The position numbers were made by a program, and so were the translations under genes. A model generated the notes under the pieces. That model did not search any database. It was not told the DNA's origin and saw only the letters and a list, made by a program, of their open reading frames with translations. From positions 1 to 56,480 of the forward strand of contig CAKUAD010000012.1 in the NCBI GenBank assembly GCA_934636265.1: a stretch of DNA of 56,480 bases, written 5' to 3'. How positions within the stretch are numbered: position 1 is the stretch's first letter; each line of letters starts with the position of its first letter. The DNA is from an uncultured Flavobacterium sp. Its GTDB lineage: Bacteria > Bacteroidota > Bacteroidia > Flavobacteriales > Flavobacteriaceae. This document shows positions 27,040 to 34,853 of this stretch, piece after piece.

Positions 27040-28622
27040 TGAGAAAGCTTTTTGTATGGTTCAGCATCGGATTGCTGGTGGTGACGGCCTTGCTTTGGTA
27101 TGTCAACTGGAAGTTTATTTTCCTGCTGATCCTTGTTGTTCCGCTAATCGCGATGGGATTTTACGACATGTACCAGTCCAAGCACACCATCAAGCGCAAT
27201 TTCCCGTTGTTGGGCCGTATGCGTTACCTATTGGAAGGCATCGGGCCGGAGATGCGCCAATACTTTGTTGAAACCAACATCGCCGGAAGGCCGTTTAACC
27301 GTTTGCAGCGGAGTCTTGTCTATCAGCGGAGCAAAAAAGAAACCGATACGCTTCCGTTTGGGACGCAACTCGACGTTTATGACGAAGGCTACCAATGGAT
27401 CAACCACAGTGTACGCGCCATTGCCTTTACCGATATCGATCAGAATCCACGGGTTCGGATAGGATCGACGCAGTGCGCCAAACCCTACATGGCGAGTTTG
27501 TTCAACATCAGCGCCATGAGCTACGGATCGCTCAGCAAAAACGCCATCATCGCCCTGAACAGCGGTGCCAAACAGGGCGGATTTTTTCACAACACCGGCG
27601 AGGGTGGACTCTCCCCCTATCATTTGGAGCCGGGCGGCGATGTGGTCTGGAACATCGGAACCGGTTACTTTAGCTGCCGCAATGAATACGGGAATTTTTC
27701 GCCTGAACATTTTGCAACCCGGGCGCAGCTGGAGAATGTCAAAATGATAGAAATCAAATTTTCCCAAGGCGCCAAACCCGGTCACGGCGGAATTCTGCCC
27801 AAAGAAAAAGTAACCGATGAGATTGCAGCCATCCGATTGGTGAAACCCGGAAACGACATCATTTCGCCGCCAAGACATTCGGCATTTACGACACCGCTCG
27901 AATTCATGGATTTTATCCGTACGCTAAGGGAACTCTCGGGCGGAAAACCTGTGGGGATGAAGCTTTGCGTCGGCAACCGATCAGAATTTCTGGCCATCTG
28001 CAAGGCCATGGTCCAAACCAAAACTTATATCGATTTTATCACCGTCGATGGAGGCGAAGGCGGAACCGGAGCCGCGCCACTGGAATATTCCGATCACGTT
28101 GGGATGCCGTTACGCGATGCATTGGCGTTTATACACGATGCCCTGGTTGGATTCGGGATCAGGGACGAAGTGAAAATCATCGCAAGCGGCAAAATCATCT
28201 CGGGATTCGACATCATTCGTGCCCTGTCGATGGGTGCCGACCTGTGCAATTCAGCGCGCGGGATGATGTTCGCCCTGGGATGCATTCAGGCGCTGGAATG
28301 CCATTCAAACACCTGCCCGACCGGTGTCGCCACGCAAGACCCAAGATTGACCAAAGGACTGGTTCCGCATTTAAAAAGTGTACGCGTGGCCAGATACCAG
28401 CACGAAACCGTAAAAGCCGCCATGGAATTGATGGCCTCGGCCGGTATCGACCATCCGGACAAGGTTGACCGCGACCTGGTGAGCATGCGGATTGACAAAA
28501 CCAACATCAGGACTTTTGCCGAGCTTTTTCCCGAACTGACACCGGGATGTCTGCTCCTGGAGGAATCGGTGCCCAAACATTTGTTACACGACTGGAAACT
28601 GGCCTCGGCCGACCATTTTTAA
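27036..28622 (+). CDS. FMN-binding glutamate synthase-like protein
   Basis: A 528-residue protein. Two hydrophobic helices at residues about 5-45 anchor it in the membrane, followed by a glutamate-synthase-type FMN barrel: FNISAMSYGSLSKNAIIALN, GEGGLSPYH, GHGGILPKEKVTDEIAAIR, FITVDGGEGGTGAAPLEY, and a cysteine-bearing CHSNTCPTGVATQD that may hold part of an iron-sulphur site. The amidotransferase domain of true GltB is absent. Members of this family are common but mostly uncharacterised. In this operon it may act as an electron-transfer partner or handle ammonia released by the nitrilase; neither is shown. It is coupled to the ligase gene (4-base overlap) and followed one base later by the thioesterase. 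Confidence 0.82.
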   Translation: MMRKLFVWFSIGLLVVTALLWYVNWKFIFLLILVVPLIAMGFYDMYQSKHTIKRNFPLLGRMRYLLEGIGPEMRQYFVETNIAGRPFNRLQRSLVYQRSKKETDTLPFGTQLDVYDEGYQWINHSVRAIAFTDIDQNPRVRIGSTQCAKPYMASLFNISAMSYGSLSKNAIIALNSGAKQGGFFHNTGEGGLSPYHLEPGGDVVWNIGTGYFSCRNEYGNFSPEHFATRAQLENVKMIEIKFSQGAKPGHGGILPKEKVTDEIAAIRLVKPGNDIISPPRHSAFTTPLEFMDFIRTLRELSGGKPVGMKLCVGNRSEFLAICKAMVQTKTYIDFITVDGGEGGTGAAPLEYSDHVGMPLRDALAFIHDALVGFGIRDEVKIIASGKIISGFDIIRALSMGADLCNSARGMMFALGCIQALECHSNTCPTGVATQDPRLTKGLVPHLKSVRVARYQHETVKAAMELMASAGIDHPDKVDRDLVSMRIDKTNIRTFAELFPELTPGCLLLEESVPKHLLHDWKLASADHF

Positions 28623-28623
28623 G

Positions 28624-29043
28624 ATGAAATATTCAAAACAAGAAGAAGTGCGTTTCAGGCATGCCGATTTTGCAGGGATCGTTTTTTATCCGCGTTTTCT
28701 GGAAATGCTAAACGACTTAGTCGAAGATTGGTTTGCCGAGGCGCTCGGCCGTCCGTTTTCAAAAATCCACGAAAAACAGGAAGGCATACCAACGGTAGAT
28801 CTTAAAGTGCAGTTTAAAAAAGCGGCCCGCATTGGCGATGTGTTGCAAAAATCGCTTTGGGTGACCAAACTCGGCAGCGCCTCGGTAACATTTTCATTTG
28901 AATTCTTACATGCCGACGGTTCAGCCTGTCTTGAAGGCGAAGCGACATTGGTCAATGTAGCGCTCGACAAGGAAAACGATACCATAATGCCAAAGCCTTT
29001 TGATCCTGCAACGCGTGAAAAAATTCTACGATACCAAGCCTAA
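28624..29043 (+). CDS. 4HBT-type acyl-CoA thioesterase
   Basis: A 139-residue hotdog-fold protein. The RHADFAGIVFYPRFLEMLND motif near the N-terminus is that of 4-hydroxybenzoyl-CoA thioesterases, with the catalytic aspartate in RHADFAG. The rest (FKKAARIGDVLQKSLWV, SVTFSFEFLHADG) fits the fold. It most likely releases the hydroxylated aryl acid (gentisate from gentisyl-CoA) so that the ring dioxygenase encoded downstream can act. It lies one base after the glutamate-synthase-like gene and eight before the nitrilase gene, so it is part of one transcript. Confidence 0.84.
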   Translation: MKYSKQEEVRFRHADFAGIVFYPRFLEMLNDLVEDWFAEALGRPFSKIHEKQEGIPTVDLKVQFKKAARIGDVLQKSLWVTKLGSASVTFSFEFLHADGSACLEGEATLVNVALDKENDTIMPKPFDPATREKILRYQA

Positions 29044-29051
29044 GATACGAC

Positions 29052-30032
29052 ATGGAATTTAAAAAGTTTAAGGCCGCCGCGGTACAGACCTCGCCGGTAT
29101 TTCTGGACGTCGATAAAACCGTCGACAAAGCCATCAGTCTAATGGCCGAAGCTGCCCGAAACGGGACGCAACTTATCGCGTTCCCTGAGGTTTTTGTAGC
29201 CGGATATCCCTATTGGAACTGGATTATGACGCCCATTCAGGGAAGCACATGGTATGAGAAACTCTACAAAGCATCCGTAGAGGTGCCTTCGGAGCCGGTG
29301 AACCGCTTGCTGGAGGCTGCCAGAATCAATAAAATCCATGTTGTGATTGGCATCAATGAACGCGGAACGAGCTATGGCGAAATCTACAACACCAACCTGA
29401 TCATTGACGACTTTGGGAATCTTGTAGGAAAACACCGGAAACTCGTGCCAACCTGGGCTGAAAAACTCACCTGGACCAGCGGAGACGGATCATCCTTAAA
29501 GGTTTACGACACGGCGATTGGCCCGATCGGGACGCTGGCCTGCGGTGAAAACACCAATACTTTGGCCCGTTTTGCACTTTTGGCGCAGGGCGAACTGATC
29601 CACATTGCCAATTACATTTCACTCCCTGTCGCTCCGCCGGATTACGATATGGCCGAAGCGATCAAAATCAGGGCGGCCGCGCACTCTTTTGAGGGCAAGC
29701 TGTTTACGATAGTTTCGTGTTCGACGATTTCGCGCGAGATCATAGATGCCCTGAAGGCCGATGTGCCCGATGCCGAAGCGCTGCTGAAGCGGAAAAACTC
29801 GGCATTTTCAGGAATTATCGGGCCAAATGGCGCGGTCATCGGAGCCCCGTTGATAGACGACGAAGGAATTGTATATGCCGACATCGATTTGACCAAATGC
29901 ATACAGCCCAAGCAGATGCACGACATCCTGGGGCATTACAACCGCTTTGACATTTTTGACCTCAGGGTAAACACTGCACCCACGCGGAAAATCACTTTTG
30001 TCGACAATCAACAAGATTTTATAAAAGACTGA
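29052..30032 (+). CDS. Nitrilase
   Basis: A 326-residue carbon-nitrogen hydrolase. The triad is complete: Glu46 in FPEVFVAGYP, Lys130 in HRKLVPTW and Cys164 in ACGENTN. The signature CGENTNTLARFALLAQGE is that of true nitrilases that hydrolyse nitriles directly to acid and ammonia. In this catabolic series it could produce the aromatic acid that the CoA ligase then activates, for example from a hydroxy- or aminobenzonitrile, or from an arylacetonitrile. The substrate cannot be told from sequence. An amidase function is less likely because of the CGEN signature. Confidence 0.85.
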   Translation: MEFKKFKAAAVQTSPVFLDVDKTVDKAISLMAEAARNGTQLIAFPEVFVAGYPYWNWIMTPIQGSTWYEKLYKASVEVPSEPVNRLLEAARINKIHVVIGINERGTSYGEIYNTNLIIDDFGNLVGKHRKLVPTWAEKLTWTSGDGSSLKVYDTAIGPIGTLACGENTNTLARFALLAQGELIHIANYISLPVAPPDYDMAEAIKIRAAAHSFEGKLFTIVSCSTISREIIDALKADVPDAEALLKRKNSAFSGIIGPNGAVIGAPLIDDEGIVYADIDLTKCIQPKQMHDILGHYNRFDIFDLRVNTAPTRKITFVDNQQDFIKD

Positions 30033-30068
30033 AATTAATATTCTTAAAACGTTTTATTTCAAGTCTTG

Positions 30069-31379
30069 ATGCAAAACAACAATCTTCAAAGAATTCTCGG
30101 ACTGGGCTTTGGGATCGCCATCCTGGTGGGCGGAACCATAGGCGTTGGAATTTTACGCACGCCGGGCGAGATTGCTACCCAGATCAACAGCGAATGGCTC
30201 ATCATTCTATGCTGGCTGGCTGGCGGCGCGTATGTCTTGCTGGGATGCGGTGCCTATGCTGAACTGGCTACCTCGATTCCAAAAGCTGGCGGGTCTTACA
30301 ATTATATCAAACGTGCCTTTGGCGACTACGCCGGATTTGTGTCCGGATGGTTTGACTACATCACCAATGCCACGGCGCCCGCCTTTTTTTGCATTGTTAT
30401 TGGCGAATATCTGGCCATACTCTTTCCAGTTCTTGAACCTGCAAAAACCGCAATGGCGATTGGTTTTTTGATTGGATTTTCAGCCCTTCATGCCATTGGT
30501 GTCAAAAGCGGAAGTATCGTGCAGCAACTCACCAGCATCTTAAAAGTGGTGTTTTTTGTAGCCCTGGTCGTTGCGTGTTTCCTGTATTCGGGAGCTACCG
30601 TACCAAATCCTGCGGGAAGCTCCCACCTTGCAACGGCAGGGCTCGCGCTGGGATTTGCCAAGGCGCTCCAAATGGTACTGGGAACCTACAACGGTTGGTA
30701 TTCAGTTTGTTTTTTTGCCGAGGAAGACCAAAACCCAAACCGCAACATCCCACGGTCACTTTATACCGGCGCACTGATCGTAATAGCGATTTACATTTTG
30801 ATCAACCTCGCGTTTATGCATGTGATGCCGCCTTTGGCCATGTCCAATTCGCCGTTGGTTGCCGCAGATGTTTCGCAAATCGTGTTCGGACCGGTGGGAT
30901 CGACGATTGTAACGGTCATCTCGGTATTTTCAATCATCGGCATCCTGAACGCCTACATGATGATTCCGGCGCGCATTCTTTTCGGACTGGGACGCGACGG
31001 ATTTTTTATTAAATCGGCCGTGCGCGTCAACAAAGGCGGAACACCCATTGTGGCGCTCTTGGTGTCCTCAGTATTTTCGTTGGGACTGATTGTGATCGGA
31101 TCGTTTGGGGCGCTTTTTGGCCTGGCGACATTTACGGGCGTCATTGTTTGGGGTATGGCCTACGCCTCGCTCATCAGGCTTCGGAAAACCGAACCCAATC
31201 TAGAGCGTCCGCATAAATCTTGGGGACACCCCTACTCGACTGTCTTGCTGTTGATAAGCACCTTGGCGATCCTGGTGGGATTCGCGCTGAGCGACTACAC
31301 CAGTCTGGCGGTGGTTGTGTTGATCGGGCTGGCGTCATATCCGCTTTTCCGTTTGCTTAAAAGGCGTCAAATGGATTGA
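30069..31379 (+). CDS. APC-superfamily amino-acid/aromatic permease
   Basis: A 436-residue inner-membrane transporter with about 12 helices. The N-terminal GIAILVGGTIGVGILRTPGEI is the substrate-binding unwound helix typical of APC/LAT-type permeases. GCGAYAELATSIPKAGGSYNYI and the FFAEEDQNPNRNIPRSL loop also fit. In the cluster it may import the aromatic compound or amino-acid-like precursor. The ATG at 30069 is preceded directly by an in-frame TTG, which I ignore. A promoter for the following genes overlaps its last codons. Confidence 0.85.
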   Translation: MQNNNLQRILGLGFGIAILVGGTIGVGILRTPGEIATQINSEWLIILCWLAGGAYVLLGCGAYAELATSIPKAGGSYNYIKRAFGDYAGFVSGWFDYITNATAPAFFCIVIGEYLAILFPVLEPAKTAMAIGFLIGFSALHAIGVKSGSIVQQLTSILKVVFFVALVVACFLYSGATVPNPAGSSHLATAGLALGFAKALQMVLGTYNGWYSVCFFAEEDQNPNRNIPRSLYTGALIVIAIYILINLAFMHVMPPLAMSNSPLVAADVSQIVFGPVGSTIVTVISVFSIIGILNAYMMIPARILFGLGRDGFFIKSAVRVNKGGTPIVALLVSSVFSLGLIVIGSFGALFGLATFTGVIVWGMAYASLIRLRKTEPNLERPHKSWGHPYSTVLLLISTLAILVGFALSDYTSLAVVVLIGLASYPLFRLLKRRQMD

Positions 31380-31406
31380 CGGTTTGCGCAAGAAATTGTA
31401 AGTTTG
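31376..31406 (+). promoter_or_regulatory. Internal promoter TTG-N20-TAAGTTTG
   Basis: The -33 TTG is at 31376-31378 and a perfect -7 TAAGTTTG at 31399-31406, separated by 20 bases. It lies just after the permease stop and would drive gentisate dioxygenase (ATG 31443) and the genes after it. The in-frame TTG at 31404 is part of the -7 box and is not a start. Confidence 0.65.
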
Positions 31407-31442
31407 AAAAACCTAGGCCGGTGTACGGCGAATGTAGATACT

Positions 31443-32528
31443 ATGGATCAAAAATATTCAGACGACGTCTTGGGAAGGGCCCGCGTACAGGACACTCCTG
31501 AACTTGAAGCTTATTACAAGGACCTTGAGGTTTTGGGTGCGGGAGCGCTCTGGACGGTAGCCAACGACATTGAACCGTGGGAGCCGCGCGCCAAATCAGT
31601 GCCCATGCTTTGGAAGTACGACCAATTGCGCGAACTGGTGCTCAGATCAGCCGATTTGGTGACTCCCGAGCAAGCCGGACGCCGCGTAGTTTATCTGGTA
31701 AATGACAAGCGTCGCGATGTGTCGGCGGCGGTGGGATGGCTGTACACCGGGATACAGGTGACGCGCCCCGGGGAAAGCACATCGGCACACCGCCACCGGG
31801 CATCGGCCTTGCGCTTTATTATGGAAGGGCAAGGCGGATACACCGTGGTTGACGGCAATAAAATAACGCTGGAAGTCAATGATTTTGTCATTACGCCCAA
31901 CTCGACCTGGCATGAACATGGCGTTGAGGCCGATGGCAAAACCTGCATCTGGCAGGACGGCCTGGACATCCCGCTGGTCAACGCCCTCGAAGCCAATGAT
32001 TACGCCGTGCTGGACGGCAAGCAACCGCTTGGACCGCCGGTTGATTATTTGCCCAAATCATTCCAGGCTTCGGGTGTTATTCCCGCCGACTTGGTTTGGG
32101 ACAAACCCTACTCCCCGCTTTTCAAGTATTCGTGGAAACACGTTTACCCCGCACTTTTGCAGGCGGCTAAAGTTCAGGAAGGTTCGGTTTATGACGGCAT
32201 CCTGATGAAATACACCAACCCGCTTACCGGCGGACACGTCATGCAGACCATGGGCGCCCAAATCCAGTTGCTTCGCCCGGGCCAACACACCAAGGGCCAC
32301 CGCCACACCGGGTCATTTGTATATCAGTGCGCCAAAGGCCGCGGTTTTACGATGATTGACGGCAAGAAATTCGAATGGAAGGAACGCGACATTTTTTGCC
32401 TCCCGTCATGGGCCTGGCACGAGCATGCCAACCTGTCGGAGACTGAAGATGCCGTGCTGTTTGCCTTTAATGACCTTCCGGTTATTGAAGGACTTGGCCT
32501 ATATCAGGAAAAAACCACCCTTGACTAA
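31443..32528 (+). CDS. Gentisate 1,2-dioxygenase
   Basis: A 361-residue double-cupin enzyme that opens the gentisate ring to maleylpyruvate using Fe(II) and O2. The first cupin has HRHRASALRFIMEGQGGYT (His116 and His118) and TWHEHG (His157, His159), the expected iron ligands. The second cupin retains HTKGHRHTGSFVYQ and WAWHEHANL. N-terminal words such as GAGALWTVANDIEPWEPR and the length match gentisate dioxygenases rather than 1-hydroxy-2-naphthoate dioxygenase, though those are close relatives. It is the first gene after an internal promoter and is followed 15 bases later by the FAH hydrolase. A 5-hydroxyanthranilate-type substrate cannot be excluded. Confidence 0.88.
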   Translation: MDQKYSDDVLGRARVQDTPELEAYYKDLEVLGAGALWTVANDIEPWEPRAKSVPMLWKYDQLRELVLRSADLVTPEQAGRRVVYLVNDKRRDVSAAVGWLYTGIQVTRPGESTSAHRHRASALRFIMEGQGGYTVVDGNKITLEVNDFVITPNSTWHEHGVEADGKTCIWQDGLDIPLVNALEANDYAVLDGKQPLGPPVDYLPKSFQASGVIPADLVWDKPYSPLFKYSWKHVYPALLQAAKVQEGSVYDGILMKYTNPLTGGHVMQTMGAQIQLLRPGQHTKGHRHTGSFVYQCAKGRGFTMIDGKKFEWKERDIFCLPSWAWHEHANLSETEDAVLFAFNDLPVIEGLGLYQEKTTLD

Positions 32529-32543
32529 AGTTTTAATCCATTT

Positions 32544-33449
32544 ATGAAATTTGTAACCTTTGCCCGCAGCGGCGCCCAAAAGCTGGGAATCCAGCAAAAT
32601 GATACCGTTCTGGATCTGGAAATCCTGGGTCATAAAACCAATCAGGTATTTCCGGCTACCATGCTCGATTTGATCGAAGCGGGGCCTGAAATGCTAACCA
32701 GGATTCAGGAGACCATCAGGACGGCGAGTGAAAACCTTATCGCATCGTCGTCGGTGCCGCAACAGGAATACAGACTTTTGGCGCCCATCCCCAAGCCGCG
32801 TAAAAACATTATAGGGATTGGGCTCAATTATACCCAGCACGTGGCCGAAAGTGCCCGTACGCTTGACACGTCGAATGAATTGCCGCAAAAGCCGGTGATT
32901 TTCTCAAAGCCGCCCACGGCCGTTACCGGTCCCGACACTGACATCATCCTTAATCCTGACCTGACCCAGCAACTGGATTGGGAGTGCGAACTCGCCGTGG
33001 TGATTGGCAAAAAAGGAAAATACGTAGGCAAAGCGGACGCGATGGATTATGTGTTTGGCTACACGGTAATCAATGACATTTCGGCCAGGGATTGCCGCCG
33101 GGCCGGGCAATGGATCGTATCGAAAGGTCAGGATACTTTTGCGCCCATGGGGCCGGTGATTGTAACTAAGGATGAAATCAAAGATCCGCACAACCTGAAT
33201 TTGTCCCTGACGCTGAACGGCGTGGAAAAGCAAAACTCGAACACGCGGTTTATGTTGTTTAACATCAACGATCTTATTGAAGATTTGAGCACGGTGTTTA
33301 CCCTTGAACCGGGCGACATCATTGCCACCGGAACGCCTGCGGGTGTGGGCGCCGGTCGCGATCCGCAGGAATGGATGTGGGACGGCGATGTGGTTGAAGC
33401 TACCGTTGAGGGAATCGGGACGTTGCGCAATACGGTAAAGCAGCTGTAA
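32544..33449 (+). CDS. FAH-family hydrolase, probable maleyl-/fumarylpyruvate hydrolase
   Basis: A 301-residue member of the fumarylacetoacetate hydrolase family. The core IGIGLNYTQHVAESA, the metal ligands Glu147 and Glu149 in DWECELAVVIGKKG, the aspartate of GYTVINDISARDCR and GDIIATGTPAGVGAG are all present. Placed between gentisate dioxygenase and maleate isomerase, it should cleave the C7 ring-fission product to pyruvate and a C4 acid. Because no maleylpyruvate isomerase (GST-type) is present here but a maleate isomerase is, direct hydrolysis of maleylpyruvate to maleate is the better guess. Confidence 0.85.
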   Translation: MKFVTFARSGAQKLGIQQNDTVLDLEILGHKTNQVFPATMLDLIEAGPEMLTRIQETIRTASENLIASSSVPQQEYRLLAPIPKPRKNIIGIGLNYTQHVAESARTLDTSNELPQKPVIFSKPPTAVTGPDTDIILNPDLTQQLDWECELAVVIGKKGKYVGKADAMDYVFGYTVINDISARDCRRAGQWIVSKGQDTFAPMGPVIVTKDEIKDPHNLNLSLTLNGVEKQNSNTRFMLFNINDLIEDLSTVFTLEPGDIIATGTPAGVGAGRDPQEWMWDGDVVEATVEGIGTLRNTVKQL

Positions 33450-33460
33450 AAGTCAATGGT

Positions 33461-33550
33461 CCGGGTGGGCGCGTTAGGGATGGACGCGGCATCCTTTTGC
33501 CGGCGGCGAGCCGGGAAAAGATACAGCAGACAGCCCGACGGCGCTTTTTA
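33461..33550 (+). repeat. Dispersed palindromic element, copy 1
   Basis: An intergenic sequence after the FAH gene. ATCCTTTTGCCGGC (33491-33504) can pair with GCCGGGAAAAGAT (33509-33521) over a short loop, with an outer GGGCGCG/CCCGACGGCGC flank and a closing TTTTT. The words GCGGCATCCTTTTG and AAAAGATACAGC recur near 54391 and, reversed, near 22920. It resembles a structured RNA element that I recall as common between genes of flavobacteria; Rfam Flavo-1 is one candidate that I cannot test. Confidence 0.55.
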
Positions 33551-33594
33551 AAGTTGATGAAATACGCAATGCCTGGCGCCGTAACGCTCAAAAT

Positions 33595-33762
33595 ATGAAA
33601 ACACGATTTTTTCTGATTTTTTTAATTGTACTGAACTGCCTGGTGCTGCTGGGTCAGCTTTGGCCTGAAGGTGCTCCGCCGAGCGCCCGGATGGTGAATA
33701 TTTTTTTCCTGATTGGCAGCCTTTTATACTTTGTGATCCAGCTAAAACGGCCCTTAAACTAA
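33595..33762 (+). CDS. Small two-helix membrane protein
   Basis: A 55-codon gene (ATG 33595, TAA 33760-33762) four bases before the maleate isomerase start. It encodes two hydrophobic helices (about residues 4-22 and 33-49) separated by a short loop with PEGAPPSAR, and a basic end KRPLN. It probably sits in the inner membrane and is co-translated with the isomerase. The family is not recognised. The reading frame, the close spacing and the clear membrane pattern support a real gene. Confidence 0.55.
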   Translation: MKTRFFLIFLIVLNCLVLLGQLWPEGAPPSARMVNIFFLIGSLLYFVIQLKRPLN

Positions 33763-33765
33763 TTT

Positions 33766-34515
33766 ATGAAAACATATCGCATCGGGCAGATTGTGCCTTC
33801 GTCGAACATTACGATGGAAACTGAGATTCCGGCAATTTTTAACGCGCGGCAGACGATTTTGCCCGAGCGCTTTACCTACCATTCGAGCCGGATGCGCATG
33901 AAGAAGGTGACCAAGGAGGAACTGGAGGCGATGGATGCGATGAGCCTGAAGTGCGCCATTGAACTGTCGGATGCGCACATGGACGTGATGGGTTATGCTT
34001 GCCTGGTGGCGATTATGAGCATGGGGCGCGGCTATCATTGCGTGTCGGAAGTGAATTTGCACCAGCAGACGGTGGCCAATGGTTTCCCGACGCCGATTGT
34101 GACTAGTGCAGGCGCGCTTGTGGGCGGACTGAAGGTTTTGGGCGCCAAAAGGATTTCGATCATTACGCCATACATGCGGCCGCTGACGGATTTGGTGGTG
34201 GATTATCTGGAGCATCAGGGTTTTGAGGTGATTGACTCGATTGCGTTGGAAATTCCGGACAACCTGGAAGTGGCGGCGCAGGATCCGGCGAACTTGCTGG
34301 ATATTGTCAAGCGGCTCAATGTGCGGGGTGCCGATGTTGTGGTGGCCTCGGCCTGTGTGCAGATGCCGTCGCTGGGCGCGATTGATGCCATGGAAAGGCA
34401 GATAGGGCTTCCGGTGACGTCGGCTGCGGTGTGTACGGCTTATGAAATGATGAAACGTCTGGGACTTGAGGCTAAAGCGCCGATGGGCGGACAACTTTTG
34501 AGCGGAAAATACTAA
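33766..34515 (+). CDS. Maleate cis-trans isomerase
   Basis: A 249-residue Asp/Glu-racemase-fold enzyme that converts maleate to fumarate. The N-terminus YRIGQIVPSSNITMETEIPA, the two catalytic cysteines Cys79 (YACLVAIM) and Cys197 (SACVQMPSLG) and the terminal LLSGKY match maleate isomerases such as NicE of nicotinate degradation very closely. It is last in the aromatic cluster and would deliver fumarate to the TCA cycle. The gene uses many GCG, GTG and TTG codons compared with its neighbours, which may hint at a separate origin; this is an impression only. Confidence 0.9.
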   Translation: MKTYRIGQIVPSSNITMETEIPAIFNARQTILPERFTYHSSRMRMKKVTKEELEAMDAMSLKCAIELSDAHMDVMGYACLVAIMSMGRGYHCVSEVNLHQQTVANGFPTPIVTSAGALVGGLKVLGAKRISIITPYMRPLTDLVVDYLEHQGFEVIDSIALEIPDNLEVAAQDPANLLDIVKRLNVRGADVVVASACVQMPSLGAIDAMERQIGLPVTSAAVCTAYEMMKRLGLEAKAPMGGQLLSGKY

Positions 34516-34607
34516 AAAGGAAAATTGTGTAAACTTTAGCGAAATCGATGTAACCGGTTTTTTAAACAGGGTGGTGATATTTGTTAAACATCAAAAAAAT
34601 TACAACT

Positions 34608-34763
34608 ATGGAAATTGTACACGCTACCCCCGAGGATTTTTTGAACCACGACCACGACCTTCACAACCTGATCAGCATGAACATACGTGAAGAGGAGGAC
34701 GAACTGGATTTTGACCTGGATTACGACCCTAACCAGATGTACTACGAGTTGCTGGCGTCATAA
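34608..34763 (+). CDS. Small acidic protein
   Basis: A 51-residue protein, very rich in Asp, Glu, Asn and His (HDHDLHNL, EEEDELDFDLDYD). It has no hydrophobic segment. The ATG at 34608 is preceded by an A-rich stretch; an in-frame TTG at 34581 lies within a TGATATTTG sequence resembling a -7 box, so I did not use it. It lies just upstream of a JmjC-type hydroxylase gene. The function is unknown. Confidence 0.6.
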   Translation: MEIVHATPEDFLNHDHDLHNLISMNIREEEDELDFDLDYDPNQMYYELLAS

Positions 34764-34833
34764 GGGATTACGTTGGTTTGCATTTGTTCTTTTTTTTAAA
34801 TTTACATTAACTTTTACGATGCAACCAATGCGG

Positions 34834-34841
34834 TATTTTTG
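34834..34841 (+). promoter_or_regulatory. -7 box TATTTTTG
   Basis: A perfect TAnnTTTG 12 bases before the ATG at 34854 of the cupin-like gene. It implies a very short leader and rules out the TTG start at 34839. Confidence 0.55.
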
Positions 34842-34853
34842 CTGCGAATCCTA

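Noticed and set aside
33754..34494. Minus-strand frame of 246 codons antisense to maleate isomerase
   Set aside because: The translation is rich in His and Arg as expected from a complementary frame; the isomerase has both catalytic cysteines.
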